Source: Crambe crambe
Lineage: Eukaryota; Porifera; Demospongiae; Poecilosclerida; Crambeidae
NCBI GenBank assembly: GCA_963924555.1
Contig: OZ004585.1
Coordinates: 2,245,488-2,309,487 of the forward strand
Length of the DNA stretch: 64,000 nt
Direction: 5' to 3'
Under the pieces are notes generated by a model. It searched no databases, was not told the origin of the DNA, and saw only the letters and a program-made list of their open reading frames with translations. The position numbers and the translations under genes are program-made. Of this stretch, positions 10,940 to 21,445 are shown one piece after another (position 1 is the first letter of the stretch; each line of letters begins with the position of its first letter).

Positions 10940-13009
10940 ATGGCCTTAAGTGAGGTTGATGTCCCTGGCGCGTCCTTGCAGGGAAAAGACCCTAGTGTAT
11001 TGAAAGTTCCTGAATTGAAAAGGTGGCTTCAGTGTAGAGCTGCTTCTACCAGGGGCAAAAAGGCTGATTTGGTTTCAAGGTAAGTTTTAATGTTGGTGAA
11101 TACTAAAACGCTTTAGCTAGCTATTATTATGCCACCACAAGCTATAGTGGTAGTGATGACACTACATTCTAGCCATAAGTACTTTGCACAGACTATTGTT
11201 GGTCTAGAGCAAACTAGGCCAGAAACCTTTTATGATCTAAGCTATAACTTAAACCTAGCTACGTGTAAGGTCAAACTAAATAATTTTATCTATGCTTACA
11301 GGATTCGAGCTTATATAGCTAATGGTTGGGCTAATGCCATCATTGATCCAGATGCTGATGGAAGAAATGAAAGGTCTACTGATGATCAGCCTGATAATGA
11401 AGCTAATAAGCTTGATGACCGAACTTCCATGCTACCAGTAACCATAAGACAAGAGCAGTCTTGGAAAGAGTTAAAAGTAATGTATAAATCACCTTCTAGT
11501 GTTCCTAGGTTTACTAATGCCCAAATAGTAACATACTTTGTTACGAGAACTGTGTCTGATGGATTAAAATCTAGTAATTTTAAGGCAATCAATCAGTCTG
11601 CTATGAATCTATATCTTTGTGGCCATGTGCAAGAAATTCAAGCATCCCAAAACAAGGAAGCACTATTTTTAAAAGCAAAATGTCTACCAGAGATGAAAAA
11701 AGATCGTGTGTATAAGTTATTGATGTCTATGAACACTGATAAGAACTATGACATACTGACAGCAGAATGTGGATGTCCAGGAGGTAAAGGTCCCACTGCA
11801 ACTTGTAAGCATATAGGAGCATTGTGCTATGCAGTTCAGAATTTCTGTGCTAAAGGAAGCATGCCCGAGTTTCTTACCTGCACTCAGAGGCTTCAAGAGT
11901 GGAACAAGCCTCGTGCCAAAAAGGTTGATCCAATTGCTGTGGAAGACATTAGAGGACATCAGCAGGTAATTATGGCTGATACACCACGAAAATTAATACG
12001 AAATCCAAGAATTCCAAGCAATTTTGATCCACGACCAGTTGATTGCCGCCAAACTGATCCTATTGCTCTTGAAAAGTTAAGGACAGATTTGTTATCACTT
12101 GGAAAACCCTGTGCATTGTTGACAATTCTAGTTCCTAAAGTTGAAATTGCACTACATGATCACACAGCCTATAGTAAGAAACTGGAGTGCAGTACTGGCA
12201 AGACTAGCATTTCCCCACCTGATCCTGTGAGATTTCAAACTTGCCCCTATACTTCTGACGAGATGCAGTTTCTCAGCGAGAAGATTATTACAGATTTGAG
12301 TATATCTTCCGAGGAGCGAACTAAACTTGAACAAATGACAGTACAACAATCTCATTGTTCTCTTTGGTATCAAGCACGCTATAAAAGAATTACAGGATCA
12401 AAATGTTGCAAAATTTTGACACAAATCTCAAAAACACCAGCTCTCCTTAGAAATGTTCTCTATACCAAACCATTCACCATAGTACCGGCACCTATTAAGT
12501 GGGGTCGAAACAATGAGCCTATTGCACTCCAGAAATATGTTGAATACATGCAGGAGAATGGGCACACAGAACTAAAACTTAGGCAGTGTGGTTTCTTTGT
12601 GCATCCCCACAAACCTTGGCTTGGTGCCTCACCTGATGGAATAGTGGTGGATCCACCCTACAGCACCGGACTATTGGAGATAAAATGTCCCTATAGTGTA
12701 CGAGACACACCACCTAGATTGGCTTGCCAAGAGTCGTCTTTCTACTGCTATACTTCTGATGATGGAATCCCTAGACTAAAAAGAACTCACGAGTATTATC
12801 ATCAAGTGCAATTGGAACTGTATGTTTGCTCTGATAGTTGTGGTTGGTGTGATTTTTGTGTGTATACAACTAAAGGTATCCTAGTTGAGCGAATTTATCC
12901 TGATCAAGAATGGGAACAGAAATGTATTCCTCAGCTCAAAGAATATTACTTCAAACATATTCTACCTGAACTTGTATATCCTATGCACAAACCATCATAT
13001 TTTTTATAA
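10940..13009 (+). CDS. SAP-SWIM-YqaJ nuclease-like protein of the transposon
   Basis: I model two exons, 10940-11079 and 11302-13009, joined in phase (GTAAGT donor, TTACAG acceptor) to give 615 residues. Exon 1 (MALSEVDVPGAS...) adds a SAP-type DNA-binding motif at about 14-49 (VPELKRWLQCRAASTRGKKA). A SWIM zinc finger (CGC ... CKH) lies near 195-225. The C-terminal YqaJ fold (about 402-560) shows the expected acidic residues of the PD-(D/E)XK nuclease family: E in GRNNEP, D in SPDG, ExK in LEIKCPY, and Q in YYHQVQ. YqaJ proteins are lambda-exonuclease relatives; here it probably processes DNA ends during transposition, which is inference. The alternative start at 11129 reads through the intron and would lose the SAP domain. 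Confidence 0.85.
11080..11301 (+). other. predicted intron of the nuclease gene
   Basis: A 222-nt intron with donor AAG|GTAAGT and acceptor TATGCTTACAG. Removing it joins LVSR to IRAYIANGW in phase and creates a complete SAP motif across the junction. Confidence 0.75.
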
Positions 13010-13013
13010 TATT

Positions 13014-14396
13014 TTAACACAGTGGTGGCCAAAAGTTTGACAATGCTGATGATACAAAAAACATTTGGTTTGCTAGGTCAGTTAAAGAAGCGGGTATGAC
13101 GCGATCAAAAATATGGTAGTTTTTAATACGCTCCATAGCCCTCTCAACATGTATGCGCACTGAAGCTATCCTCCTAGTTTCTATCATTTCATCCTCATCC
13201 AACTGAGATTTCCCACGCAAAAAGGGAGGCATGTTTAGCTTGACACCAAGAAGTGTCAAGTCATCCTGAATATCGAAGCCTCTGTCAGCCATGACAGAAT
13301 CACCCCTCTCCAACAAAGTCAATATGCCACTCTGCTTTGTTAGTTGCTTGTCAGAAATGCATCCAGAGTAAAGGTCAGAAATAAAGATAATGGCTCCACA
13401 AGGGGATATCCCAATTAAAGCCTTGTATGTATTCTTATTCTTATAATTTGAAAAAGTCATTTGTTGAACATCGGGGAGAGAAGGTTTCTCTATGAATATT
13501 TCAGTAGCATCCAGTATTACTCTTGTGAAAGGGTATAGTTCTGCAAACTGTTTGGACATGGTACTACGAATGATTCCCCGGGGTGGCCACAGTGGAATAT
13601 CTTTCAGTTTCATGTACAAAAAGTTTATCCAGGTTGCAAAAATTCTAGAGATCGTAGAACATGACAGGTTAAAACGATGAGCTAAATCTTGCTCAAACAA
13701 GCCAAGGCGCAATCGTACCAACACCATAAAGAATTCCTCCAGAGGTGGAAGGGTCCGATTTCGACCCCTGCCTTTAGAATCAGGTGGTGTACATTTAGCA
13801 TTCCAATAGATCAAATTATGGACAGAAGGTCCAAGGAAATCAAAGCATGCTTTTAGAGATTCAAAGCTTGGAAATCCAGTATAAAAAGCAATTATTTTGT
13901 CATCATGTCCTATGTTTTCCAAAGAAAACTTAAGAGAAAGAACATTCTTCTGTAAGCTGGCTACATTCTGGTTCAATTGAGTTACCTTTAGATTTAATCC
14001 CTCCACATGATCACCAGTTAATTCTGTAGTAGTAGTAGCATCTCTAACAGGTGGTGAGGGTATGTCAACATCATCACTAAGACCAAGACTAGTTGCAAAG
14101 GATACTTCCAACCTTCTCTTTGGAGATGGTCTTCTCCTTACTGGAGTGATTTGAGTAGCTAGCTTTGGGAGATTCTTTGATGGGTACTCATCCTTCCTAA
14201 GTAGTCTATGGGCACTGTTAACAAAATGATTACTGCAAACCCTTGAATTGCTGTTCAAAGGAAGGTTCTTTCTCCCAATTTTGTGGATCCATACCTTCAG
14301 CAAAGTTTTGTCTTTCAGTGGCAGTCGATGGAAAGAAAGGTGGGGCATCTTTGATGAACTGTTAGTACAGCCAGGAACGACACAGAAATGAACCAT
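13014..14396 (-). CDS. THAP-DDE transposase
   Basis: A 460-residue uninterrupted frame starting at the ATG of MVHFCVVPGC; an upstream in-frame ATG (14438) lies inside the TIR and is less likely. Residues 1-80 form a THAP zinc finger (C5, C10, W36, C54, H57), a DNA-binding module common in P-element and Harbinger-type proteins. A coiled-coil stretch at about 130-160 may mediate dimerisation. Residues 220-255 (LGLFEQDLAHRFNLSCSTIS) form a helix-turn-helix, followed by a DDE_Tnp_4/HARBI1-like catalytic domain with D296 (VILDATE), D371 (MADRGF) and E418 (RIHVERAME) in place. It probably binds the TIRs and catalyses excision and integration in the nucleus. The start codon lies 7 nt from the inner edge of the right TIR. 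Confidence 0.9.
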   Translation of the reverse strand: MVHFCVVPGCTNSSSKMPHLSFHRLPLKDKTLLKVWIHKIGRKNLPLNSNSRVCSNHFVNSAHRLLRKDEYPSKNLPKLATQITPVRRRPSPKRRLEVSFATSLGLSDDVDIPSPPVRDATTTTELTGDHVEGLNLKVTQLNQNVASLQKNVLSLKFSLENIGHDDKIIAFYTGFPSFESLKACFDFLGPSVHNLIYWNAKCTPPDSKGRGRNRTLPPLEEFFMVLVRLRLGLFEQDLAHRFNLSCSTISRIFATWINFLYMKLKDIPLWPPRGIIRSTMSKQFAELYPFTRVILDATEIFIEKPSLPDVQQMTFSNYKNKNTYKALIGISPCGAIIFISDLYSGCISDKQLTKQSGILTLLERGDSVMADRGFDIQDDLTLLGVKLNMPPFLRGKSQLDEDEMIETRRIASVRIHVERAMERIKNYHIFDRVIPASLTDLANQMFFVSSALSNFWPPLC

Positions 14397-14403
14397 TTTC
14401 TGA

Positions 14404-14475
14404 TACTCCAAATAGAGCGCAACACCCCCAGACCGCAAGTTCTAATTATCTATTTAAAGGTTATGCAAATGAGCT
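14404..14475 (-). repeat. right TIR of the ISL2EU-like element, likely promoter
   Basis: This is the inverse of 10860-10931, base for base as far as I can read. The transposase gene starts 7 nt inside it, so both genes should be transcribed from the same 72-bp sequence. Confidence 0.8.
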
Positions 14476-14526
14476 ATTGGCTGGAAGTTGCACAACCCTA
14501 GCTGTTTGGAGTGTAGTTACACTCTA

Positions 14527-14757
14527 CAGGGGTGTATCCACAGAATTTTGAGTGGCCCGGTGTGCTTGTGCGTGGGATCACCATGCCCACTTTATCCTTT
14601 ACCCACTTATCAGAAGGATGCTAATGTGATCATGATTCTGGAAGGTTCATATAATCACTTAGCTAACTCTGCAGGCATGGGATGAAATTATAATTAATTG
14701 GATTATTAAAGTGGTCCGGTGAAAACTGGACCAACCAGAGTGGTGGATACACCCCTG
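14527..14757. mobile_element. short MITE, 231 bp
   Basis: It has caggggtgtatccac and its inverse gtggatacacccctg as 15-bp TIRs, with cta on both outer sides. It starts 50 bp from the ISL2EU-like element. Confidence 0.75.
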
Positions 14758-15085
14758 CTACCCATGCAGTGTATCCTGAACAGTGATGGCCCCCTCCTAT
14801 GGCTAGAGCAATCTCAGTATACAGGCACTTGGTAATACAAAGTTGCTAGCTGCCATGGGCTCTCCTATGACAGCATAGATGTTTACATCCAATTTGGCTT
14901 CAGTTCATCAAAAGCAGGTCCCCCCAACCACGGGTTGACCCAGATAAAGAAAGCTCATAGTACACAAATGAAGTAAATTAATATTACCTCCTATAAATAA
15001 AGGTGAGGAAACAAAAGACAAGACTAACAACTATGATGAAACTAATAATTCAGTTCTCTCTCAAAACACTAGTTCAGCTATATAT
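14758..15085. other. intergenic, nothing recognised
   Basis: AT-rich sequence lying 3' of the minus-strand exon at 15086-15991. No repeat boundary or open frame of note. Confidence 0.4.
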
Positions 15086-15991
15086 CATCAGTTCCGAAGG
15101 GATCGACATTCTCTGGCCTTCAAGGTCCACTTGTTGAACTCTATAAGATTGCGCATAACCTTTTTAAACGCAAAGGGACCAGACAGAGAAATAACCAAGT
15201 TGTTGCCCCTTTTTTTAATCCCATTCTTTTCTGAAAGTTTATTCATTAATGATTTGGTTACTTTAACCTTTCCTTCCTCTTCATTTTTGAAGTATGGGAT
15301 TTCACTTTTCTTAGTCACTATCAATTCAATATCACATTCTCGTTTTCTTGTTATATTGTATGTTAGTTCTTTTACGGTAACGACACAACCTGCGCCTACT
15401 CTACCATTGAATTCTAGTGTCTTCGTTTCTCCATGTTCACTTGCTGTCGTTTTGGTTTTGCTTTGACTATAATATGATCCACTAGCATTCACTCCACCTG
15501 TCGCACCCATCCCACCTCCACCCAAATTGGAGCCTATCCCAACAGACCATCCACTACTTGTAACCAGGTTAAGTGTTTTTTTTTTCTTGGTAGCTGCTTG
15601 TGAATTTGAAATTTTGCCCCCCTACTTCATCCGAAACATTCTCAAATCGAGTTTCATCCTCAGATATTAATTTCTGCTCATCTTCTGCAGTTAGTCCTGC
15701 AATACCAGTCATACGTGTAACTTTATACTCAACTGTTGCAAAGAAGTCATCATCAAGCTCCACATCCTCTTTCACTGTGCTTTTTATTACCGCCTCTAGG
15801 TCTGATTTTAAAGCATTATAGTCAGTTTTGTCTCCTGAAGCCATCTTATACTTAGAAAGTTCAGTGCGCAAGCAGTGCAGCACCAGAATTGCAGAATACC
15901 TCAGAGCTAAGTTTTTTATAATTGCATCTGCAGAAGTGGTCAGGTGACCAAACTGACCAATCATTTGCAGAGCCTCCAAGCTGGGATTGTA
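15086..15991 (-). pseudogene. terminal exon of an unidentified protein, one frameshift
   Basis: An acceptor (TTATTTAG) at 15992-15993 opens a phase-0 exon reading YNPSLEALQMIGQFGHLTTS, about 140 residues. It then meets a run of ten A residues near 15570, where the frame is lost. One base fewer in that run would carry the frame through SGWSVGIGSNLGGGGMGATG and on to a stop near 15086, another 145-160 residues rich in Lys and Ser. The break is therefore either an A-run assembly error or an inactivating indel. The first half is helical and acidic towards its end; the second half is basic. I do not recognise the protein. No matching upstream exon is visible before unrelated pseudogene debris begins at 16198, so it may also be 5'-truncated. 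Confidence 0.5.
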
Positions 15992-16197
15992 CTAAATAAC
16001 CTAAATTTAAGCCATTTTCAGTATTTTTGTGAATCTTAAAAATATATATTTAATTTAAAAGAAACATAATTAGGTTAGAAACAATAATTATTAGGTTGAA
16101 GATTTAAATGGTTGGACAGTTACAATGAGCAAGACTAGAAATAAAAGAATTATAGCACTGATAAAGAAGTATGCTGTTGTCGTAGTTAAGGCATATA
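15992..16197. other. intergenic, AT-rich
   Basis: If the exon at 15086-15991 belongs to a live gene, this is intron. Nothing else is recognised. Confidence 0.4.
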
Positions 16198-16800
16198 TTA
16201 AAATGAAAATAAGACAGCAGTAAACCATCGACAATCTCTAGTACCTGGTTCCGTACCATCTTTAAAGACACCTTGAAAGGAGTCCATAAAGGTGTGCAAG
16301 ATGTGCCAGCGAACAGGAATGCAATTCAGGAACTTCTGAAAGAAAACAAAAGGATAGAGAGCAAGAAGTGCAACTAGTAGGATGATGAATACCGTTGAAA
16401 CGATTATGGCAAGAATTCCATATGGAAGATGCTCCTTGCCAAAATACTTAATATTTCCAGCATAGAATAGTACGACATTGTGATTATAGCCATCTTGATG
16501 TACATAGTTCATAAATTCGAGTCGGGCTAAGTAAGTCGCACGTCACAGAAAGAAATTTTGCATTTGATAAAAAGAAGACTGTGACATAAGAGTCAATGAT
16601 AGAACTCCTGATATTCCAATTCCTGTTGAAAAAAGAAAACAGCAATTGAAATGGTTTCCACATGATAACAATGACTCTGTATTTTTTATCATACAGGTTT
16701 AAAAGTAGGTAGCTAAGTGACAGCCAAGAAGAAGAGAGGGTACACAGCAATGGCATAATCCAAAGCTAGGGTGGGGAGAAGATCTATTCCAAGACAGATG
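16198..16800 (-). pseudogene. multi-pass membrane family fragment (middle part)
   Basis: Minus-strand translation in two overlapping frames matches residues of about 258-440 of the intact paralogue at 51021-52790: RVIVIMWKPFQLLFSFFNRN, then KEHLPYGILAIIVSTVF, PVRWHILHTFMDSFQGVFKD and GTEPGTRDCRWF. A frame change near 16490 and loss of both ends make it non-functional. It ends where Gypsy-like reverse transcriptase sequence begins on the other strand. Confidence 0.85.
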
Positions 16801-16829
16801 TCCTTACCATGTGCCTATGGCATGCATGG

Positions 16830-17095
16830 CAAGCGGAAGTCAGAGAAGAAATTCGAACCATGTTAGACATAGCTAGGTGTTATTGAACCCGTGGACCTCC
16901 CCAATTGTGACTGTGAAGAAGGATGATGGTACACTGCTTCTGTGTGTCGATTACAGGAAGCTCAATGCTGTTACTGGTGAGGATATCTAACAGATACCTA
17001 GGGTGGAGGAGTTGATTGAAAACCTAGGAGATACCCCGTATATCACAACTCTGGAGGTTACTACCAGGTACCTGTGGAGAAAGAAGTGCCGAACA
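16830..17095 (+). pseudogene. Ty3/Gypsy reverse transcriptase fragment
   Basis: Plus-strand translation gives EVREEIRTMLD, then after a frameshift [28 protein letters not shown], an in-frame stop, and PRVEELIENLGDTPYITTLE. These are the N-terminal palm and finger motifs of Ty3/Gypsy retroelement reverse transcriptases. About 85 codons remain, with no LTR, no catalytic YxDD block and two disabling changes. It is a dead retrotransposon scrap. Confidence 0.85.
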
Positions 17096-17096
17096 A

Positions 17097-17185
17097 GGTA
17101 TTGGGTAAGGGGTTACTTGATTGAAGTTCACTACCTTGTTGCTGAAACTGCACACAGCCATCCCTATAGTTAGCTACTTCTTTTC
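17097..17185. mobile_element. fragment of the agtagggatgg foldback family
   Basis: The text ggtaaggggttacttgattg through gccatcccta matches one arm of the MITE at 9443-9736. Its partner arm is missing. Confidence 0.55.
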
Positions 17186-17195
17186 CCCCCTTCAT

Positions 17196-17441
17196 TGTTA
17201 CTTGGTTATATGGCTGCAATTGCATGCAAATAGTGTATAATTATACAGTCAGAACTGAATAGTCAAAAAATGCATACAGTGGTTTCTTTCCCAATGACTC
17301 TGGAATGGAGTGTGCTCCAGGACTCTTTTGTAACAACAGGACATGTAAGTGTGCTCACTATCATTATCCTTATGACATCATCAAGTGTGATGAAGAAAAG
17401 GGCACTTCTATCCTGGATTGCTACTGTGCCATATTCGTAGC
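17196..17441 (+). pseudogene. multi-pass membrane family fragment (N-terminus)
   Basis: This plus-strand stretch resembles the first 90 codons of the gene at 51021: GYMAAIACK-like signal segment, then CAPGLFCNNRTCKCAHYHYP and an aspartate/lysine stretch. It breaks off after DCYCA and is opposite in strand to the fragment at 16198-16800. Upstream-type flank sequence follows at 17445-17545. Confidence 0.75.
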
Positions 17442-17783
17442 AAACAGTAAATAATTATAGCAACTCAAGTGAGTCATGTGCATGCTCTCACAACAAAAAG
17501 AGAAGTCTAATAACCATTTGAATATATACAGTAGCTATAAGGATCTATGGGAAATTATCAACACCATTAATCAAGTGTGATGCCAATTTTAAGAAAACGT
17601 CGCTACAAAAGAAATTAAGAAATAGAAGCATTAAATCTTCTTGCGTATCATTCACTACTGTTAAAAAATTATAATCAAAAAAGAAAATCTTGAAACACTC
17701 TTATTTTTCTGCAGAGATAGCTATCATGTCATGAACACAGCATTACAATTTTTCTTAAGTATAAAAGAGTTAGCTAATAATAT
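17442..17783. other. intergenic, 3' flank of the two-TM gene
   Basis: Sequence at 17450-17520 (cacaacaaaaagagaagtct) resembles flanks of the membrane-family genes at 50340-50400 and 53450-53520. No gene is seen. Confidence 0.5.
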
Positions 17784-18706
17784 TTAGTTCTGGTTTTTTT
17801 TGCAGTAAATTTTCTTGCATGCTATCACAGTCACTACTGTCAATACAATAATAACAAAAAGAAGAACAAGTGCAACAGAGAGACCCGGAATAAACCACAA
17901 CTCCTTTGTTATTTTTATATCTGTGACTTTAATGATAAACTTCTTCTCCTTCTCAGTTGCACTACATATGTGATCTGGATCAATTACTTTAGTTATTATG
18001 CACATAGATTCAATTTCAAAAGGCTTTTTATAGTCCTTGTGAAGTGTTACCAGGTTTCCACTTGTTTTAATATCAGTGGTAGTAACATTTATTGATAGTG
18101 CAGTGAAGTTGTAGTAAAGTATTTCTGTGGTGTAAGTCAATTTGTCTTTACATTCTTTATTATTTCCTAGATTAGGATACAAGAAGCAGTCAAGACGAAC
18201 ATAAAAACCATTATCATTAATTGAGAGATCGAATTTTGGATTTTTAGCTGTTAAATTAAACTTTGTACAGTAGTCCCCTACTGCACACTGTTCTCCTGTC
18301 TGTGACAAATCTACTTCATCACTTTTTCTTTCGATAATGATAACAGCAATTTGATTCCTCTCTAATTCAACAGCTAAATGAATCACTGAACCCTTTAACA
18401 GATAGACAGACTGTTTGTTGATGGGGGTATCAGAAGTAGTATGGCTGGTTATTAAGTTTTTACACGGTAATCGAATAAATTCATTAACACATATATTTCC
18501 TTCTGGCTTGGAAAGTTTAAGAGATTGCACCAATTTACTGTTTGGCTTGATGGGAAGCTGTTGCGTCACATCGTAATAAGTTACCACTTGATAATTGGAT
18601 GCTGATTCGTACTTCAGTGTCAACAATACACCTGTTATAGCCACTGCAACCACTATTAATATTCCAAGTATGAAGGAGAGAGTGAGTAAAATTCCACATC
18701 TTTTTT
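17784..18706 (-). CDS. two-TM extracellular-domain protein, last exon (5' partial)
   Basis: An open frame of about 307 residues is entered through a strong acceptor (TTTTTTAACTGTAG, 18707-18708). A start upstream in the same frame would need a non-ATG codon, so a 5' exon is probably missing from the model. Residues near the start form a TM helix (GILLTLSFILGILIVVAVAI). An extracellular region of about 240 residues follows with some eight Cys and several N-glycosylation sequons (NFT, NVT, NLT), then a second TM (LWFIPGLSVALVLLFVIIVL) and a short basic tail. I do not recognise a family; the layout suggests a surface protein with cytoplasmic ends on both sides. The frame has no internal stops. 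Just upstream, 18715-18756 is repeat-derived sequence shared with 22540 and 24770. Confidence 0.6.
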
Positions 18707-18756
18707 CTACAGTTAAAAAAAATATCAGATAGTGCGGTAGCACTCTCTATGTAGGG

Positions 18757-18944
18757 ATGACTCGGACGGCCGCGCGCGCCGCCTATGACTAATACAAAAG
18801 TGAAATTCTAGTTCCCCCACTTAGACCTAACAAAAACTACTGTGAATAATTATCCAGCCTACTAGAGTCTACTACAATGTGCAGACCAAGTTTCAGGACC
18901 AGGGAGCTTACCGTTTCAGAAATATGGCAAGCAGGTAAATCGCT
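18757..18944. repeat. dispersed 189-bp repeat, copy 2
   Basis: The near-identical partner of 889-1077, followed by a (ttc)n tract at 18947-18966. Confidence 0.65.
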
Positions 18945-18966
18945 GGATTCTTCTTCTTCTTCTTAG

Positions 18967-19359
18967 ACAACCATATCTCTCGAACCACTCAAGCTACAGC
19001 TGGGTAATTCATTCCAAATCAACACAAAAAATAGACGACCCCCTCAGATTTTCATGATACTTGGTATATACATACCCTTTATGAAGTTATTATTCCACAT
19101 TGATTTTTAGCCTCATATGTTATGTGGTTCTTATGTTATAGCTGGCTGAAAAATCAATTTTTGGGCAATTTTTCTGGAACCTGCTGTAACATAATTGACC
19201 ACAGCTTCTGCTGTGATCATTTATAAAAGGTAAACAGGATATCATCTTGATGCTTAGTAAATTCCCTTTCAGCTGACATGCTGAAAGTGAAAATCTAATT
19301 ATGTTGAGGTCAAAGGGCATCGTCAATATTTTTCCTAGGCCTCCTATTGCTGTGATTCT
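18967..19359. other. intergenic, nothing recognised
   Basis: AT-rich, with no clear TIR and no coding similarity. The minus-strand open frame at 19120-19326 has no supporting feature. Confidence 0.4.
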
Positions 19360-19520
19360 TGAGTTTGGTGATGGGTACGGGTAGGGGTTACTTGACTCAC
19401 TTATTGCTGAAGGGGGAGTGAAGAGTAGGGATTTAAGTTGGAAGGCATGGTTATTGAAATTAGGAGGGCTAGGAGTGATAGGAATGCAGCTGAATTTTAT
19501 GGCTATCCCTACTTCACTTT
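19360..19520 (+). repeat. foldback-family arm with the 104-bp unit
   Basis: Contains gagtttggtgatgggtacgg and one copy of the unit gtgaagagtagggatttaag ... gcagctgaatttta. The inverse sequence lies at 20020-20310, so 19360-20310 forms a large inverted repeat with a hAT-like MITE in its loop. Confidence 0.7.
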
Positions 19521-19811
19521 TTATTTAGAAGAAATTTTTTGCGCTCACTTGTTTCCATTCTTTTTCTTTGTAATTAGCTATTATATAGAAATTCATAATA
19601 ATATAGCTAACCTTTTAAAATCTTTTTTTTTAAACTTTTGTAAGTATGTAGCACTGGATGTGGAAGATTATTAACAAAATTTGTGCAGTTGGAGGTGCAC
19701 ACACTGTCATGATAAAGTGAGCAGACTAGCTATATGTACAGCCATGTAGGATGAGCATCTATACTGAGGAGTGGCCATCTGACCAGAATAGATAGCTAGC
19801 TAAGCAATCAA

Positions 19812-20005
19812 CAGTGGTGGATCCAGGATTTTTAGAAGGGGGGGGGGGGGGGGGGGGGGGGGGGCTAGGGCTAATATATGCACGCTTGCATGTGGAAAAA
19901 AATTTACCCGACCATGCCCACTTTACACCCTTTTTAGGGAAACTGTGCCCACTTGATGCTTAGCCAGTCTGCAGCTAACTTGCAAACTGTCATGCACCAC
20001 TGTAT
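19812..20005. mobile_element. hAT-like MITE with poly-G tract
   Basis: It begins cagtggtggatccaggattt and ends catgcaccactg. A run of about 26 G (19839-19864) sits near the left end. A second copy is at 20917-21102 with only six G at that place. Confidence 0.65.
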
Positions 20006-20019
20006 AGCTAATTCTTATT

Positions 20020-20310
20020 CTTACAAGTGAGCGCAAAAAATTTCTTCTAAATAAAAAGCCATAAAATTCAGCTGCATTCCTATCACTCCTAGCCCTCCAA
20101 TTTCAATAACCACGCCTCCCAACTTAAATCCCTACTCTTCACTCCCCCTTCAGCAATAAGTGAGTAAAATTCAGCTGCATTCCTATCACTCCTAGCCCTC
20201 CTAATTTCAATAACCACGCCTCCCAACTTAAATCCCTACTCTTCACTCCCCCTTCGAGTCAAGTAACCCCTTACCCGTACCCATCACCAAACTCAAGAAT
20301 CACAGCAATA
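20020..20310 (-). repeat. inverted arm with two 104-bp units
   Basis: Reads, on the minus strand, as two tandem units of the minisatellite at 20341-20665 followed by the ggttacttgactc end. It pairs with 19360-19520. Confidence 0.7.
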
Positions 20311-20340
20311 ATATTATTACAAAACTACTGTTCCTACTTG

Positions 20341-20665
20341 CTCGAAGGGGGAGTGAAGAGTAGGGATTTAAGTTGGGAGGCGTGGTTATTGAAATTAGGA
20401 GGGCTAGGAGTGATAGGAATGCAGCTGAATTTTACTCACTTATTGCTGAAGGGGGAGTGAAGAGTAGGGATTTAAGTTGGGAGGCATGGTTATTGAAATT
20501 AGGAGGGCTAGGAGTGATAGGAATGCAGCTGAATTTTACTCACTTTTTGCTGAAGGGGAAGTGAAGAGTAGGGATTTAAGTTGGGAGGCGTGGTTATTGA
20601 AAATAGGAGGGCTAGGAGTGATAGGAATGCAGCTGAATTTTATGGCTATCCCTACTTCACTTTTT
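20341..20665 (+). repeat. three-unit, 104-bp tandem repeat
   Basis: Units starting gaagggggagtgaagagtag occur at about 20345, 20448 and 20551, each ending gcagctgaatttta. They give repetitive open frames that are not genes. The tract runs straight into ggctatccctacttcac, the family terminus. Confidence 0.85.
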
Positions 20666-21110
20666 ATTTAGAAGAAATTTTTTGCACTCACTTGTTTCCA
20701 TTCTTTTTCTTTGTACTAAATTAGCTATTATAATAGAAATTCATAACATAACCTAATATTCTTCTTTTGTAAGTACGTAGCACTGGATGTGGAAGAAAAT
20801 TTGTGTAGTTGGAGGTGCACACACAAGTGAGCAGACTAGCTATATGTACAGCCATGTAGGATGAGCATCTAGTGGCCATCTGGCCAGAATAGATAGCTAG
20901 CTAAGCAATCAACAGTGGTGGATCCAGGATTTTTTGAAGGGGGGAGGCTCATGGTGAAATATTCGTGCACTTGCATGTGGAAAAAAATTTTTTTTACCTG
21001 ACCATGCCCACTTTGCCTAACCACACCCTTTTTAGGGAAACTGTGCTCACTTGATGCTTAGCCAGTCTGCAGCTAACTTGCAAACTGTCATGCACCACTG
21101 TAGCTAATAA
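20640..21110. repeat. direct duplicate of 19500-20010
   Basis: Sequence from ggctatccctacttcacttt through cagactagctatatgtacag to gcaccactg repeats the block at 19500-20005, including the hAT-like MITE (here 20917-21102). The two blocks differ by small indels. Confidence 0.8.
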
Positions 21111-21445
21111 GTGGCCACACCAAAAAAGGGGGGGCATGTGCCTTAAATGCCCCCTCCTAGATCAAAGTACGTAATCTAGTTAGATTTTGATATGATGCTG
21201 CAGTGATAAATTTTGGAGCCATCCCTACTTAGCTAACAGTTTCATTTATAAGAAATGTTTTGCACTCACTTATTTCCATTGTAATTATATTTAGCTATAG
21301 CTATGACAATACTTTCAGGGTAAGTTTTGTTGTCTTGAGGGAGGAGAGTATGACCACCTTGAAGGAGGGACTGCAGCATAAAAGCTTTATTGTAGAACAC
21401 CGTCTGAGCAGAATAACTAGCTAAACCAATCATTACATTTATATA

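Larger units (their letters stand above)
10860..14475. mobile_element. complete two-gene DNA transposon, ISL2EU-like
   Basis: The 3616-bp element is bounded by 72-bp TIRs (10860-10931 and 14404-14475) that look identical, and by an AT dinucleotide on both sides (10858-10859, 14476-14477). It carries two convergent genes whose stops are 4 bp apart: a SAP-SWIM-YqaJ nuclease-like gene (plus) and a THAP-DDE transposase (minus). A DDE transposase of the IS5/Harbinger kind together with a YqaJ exonuclease is the arrangement described for eukaryotic ISL2EU elements. Both frames are free of stops and near-identical TIRs suggest a young insertion. Assignment to ISL2EU is from domain content; I could not compare with a library. 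Confidence 0.85.

Noticed and set aside
20373..20671. Overlapping open frames of about 64 codons
   Set aside because: They are created by the 104-bp tandem repeat.
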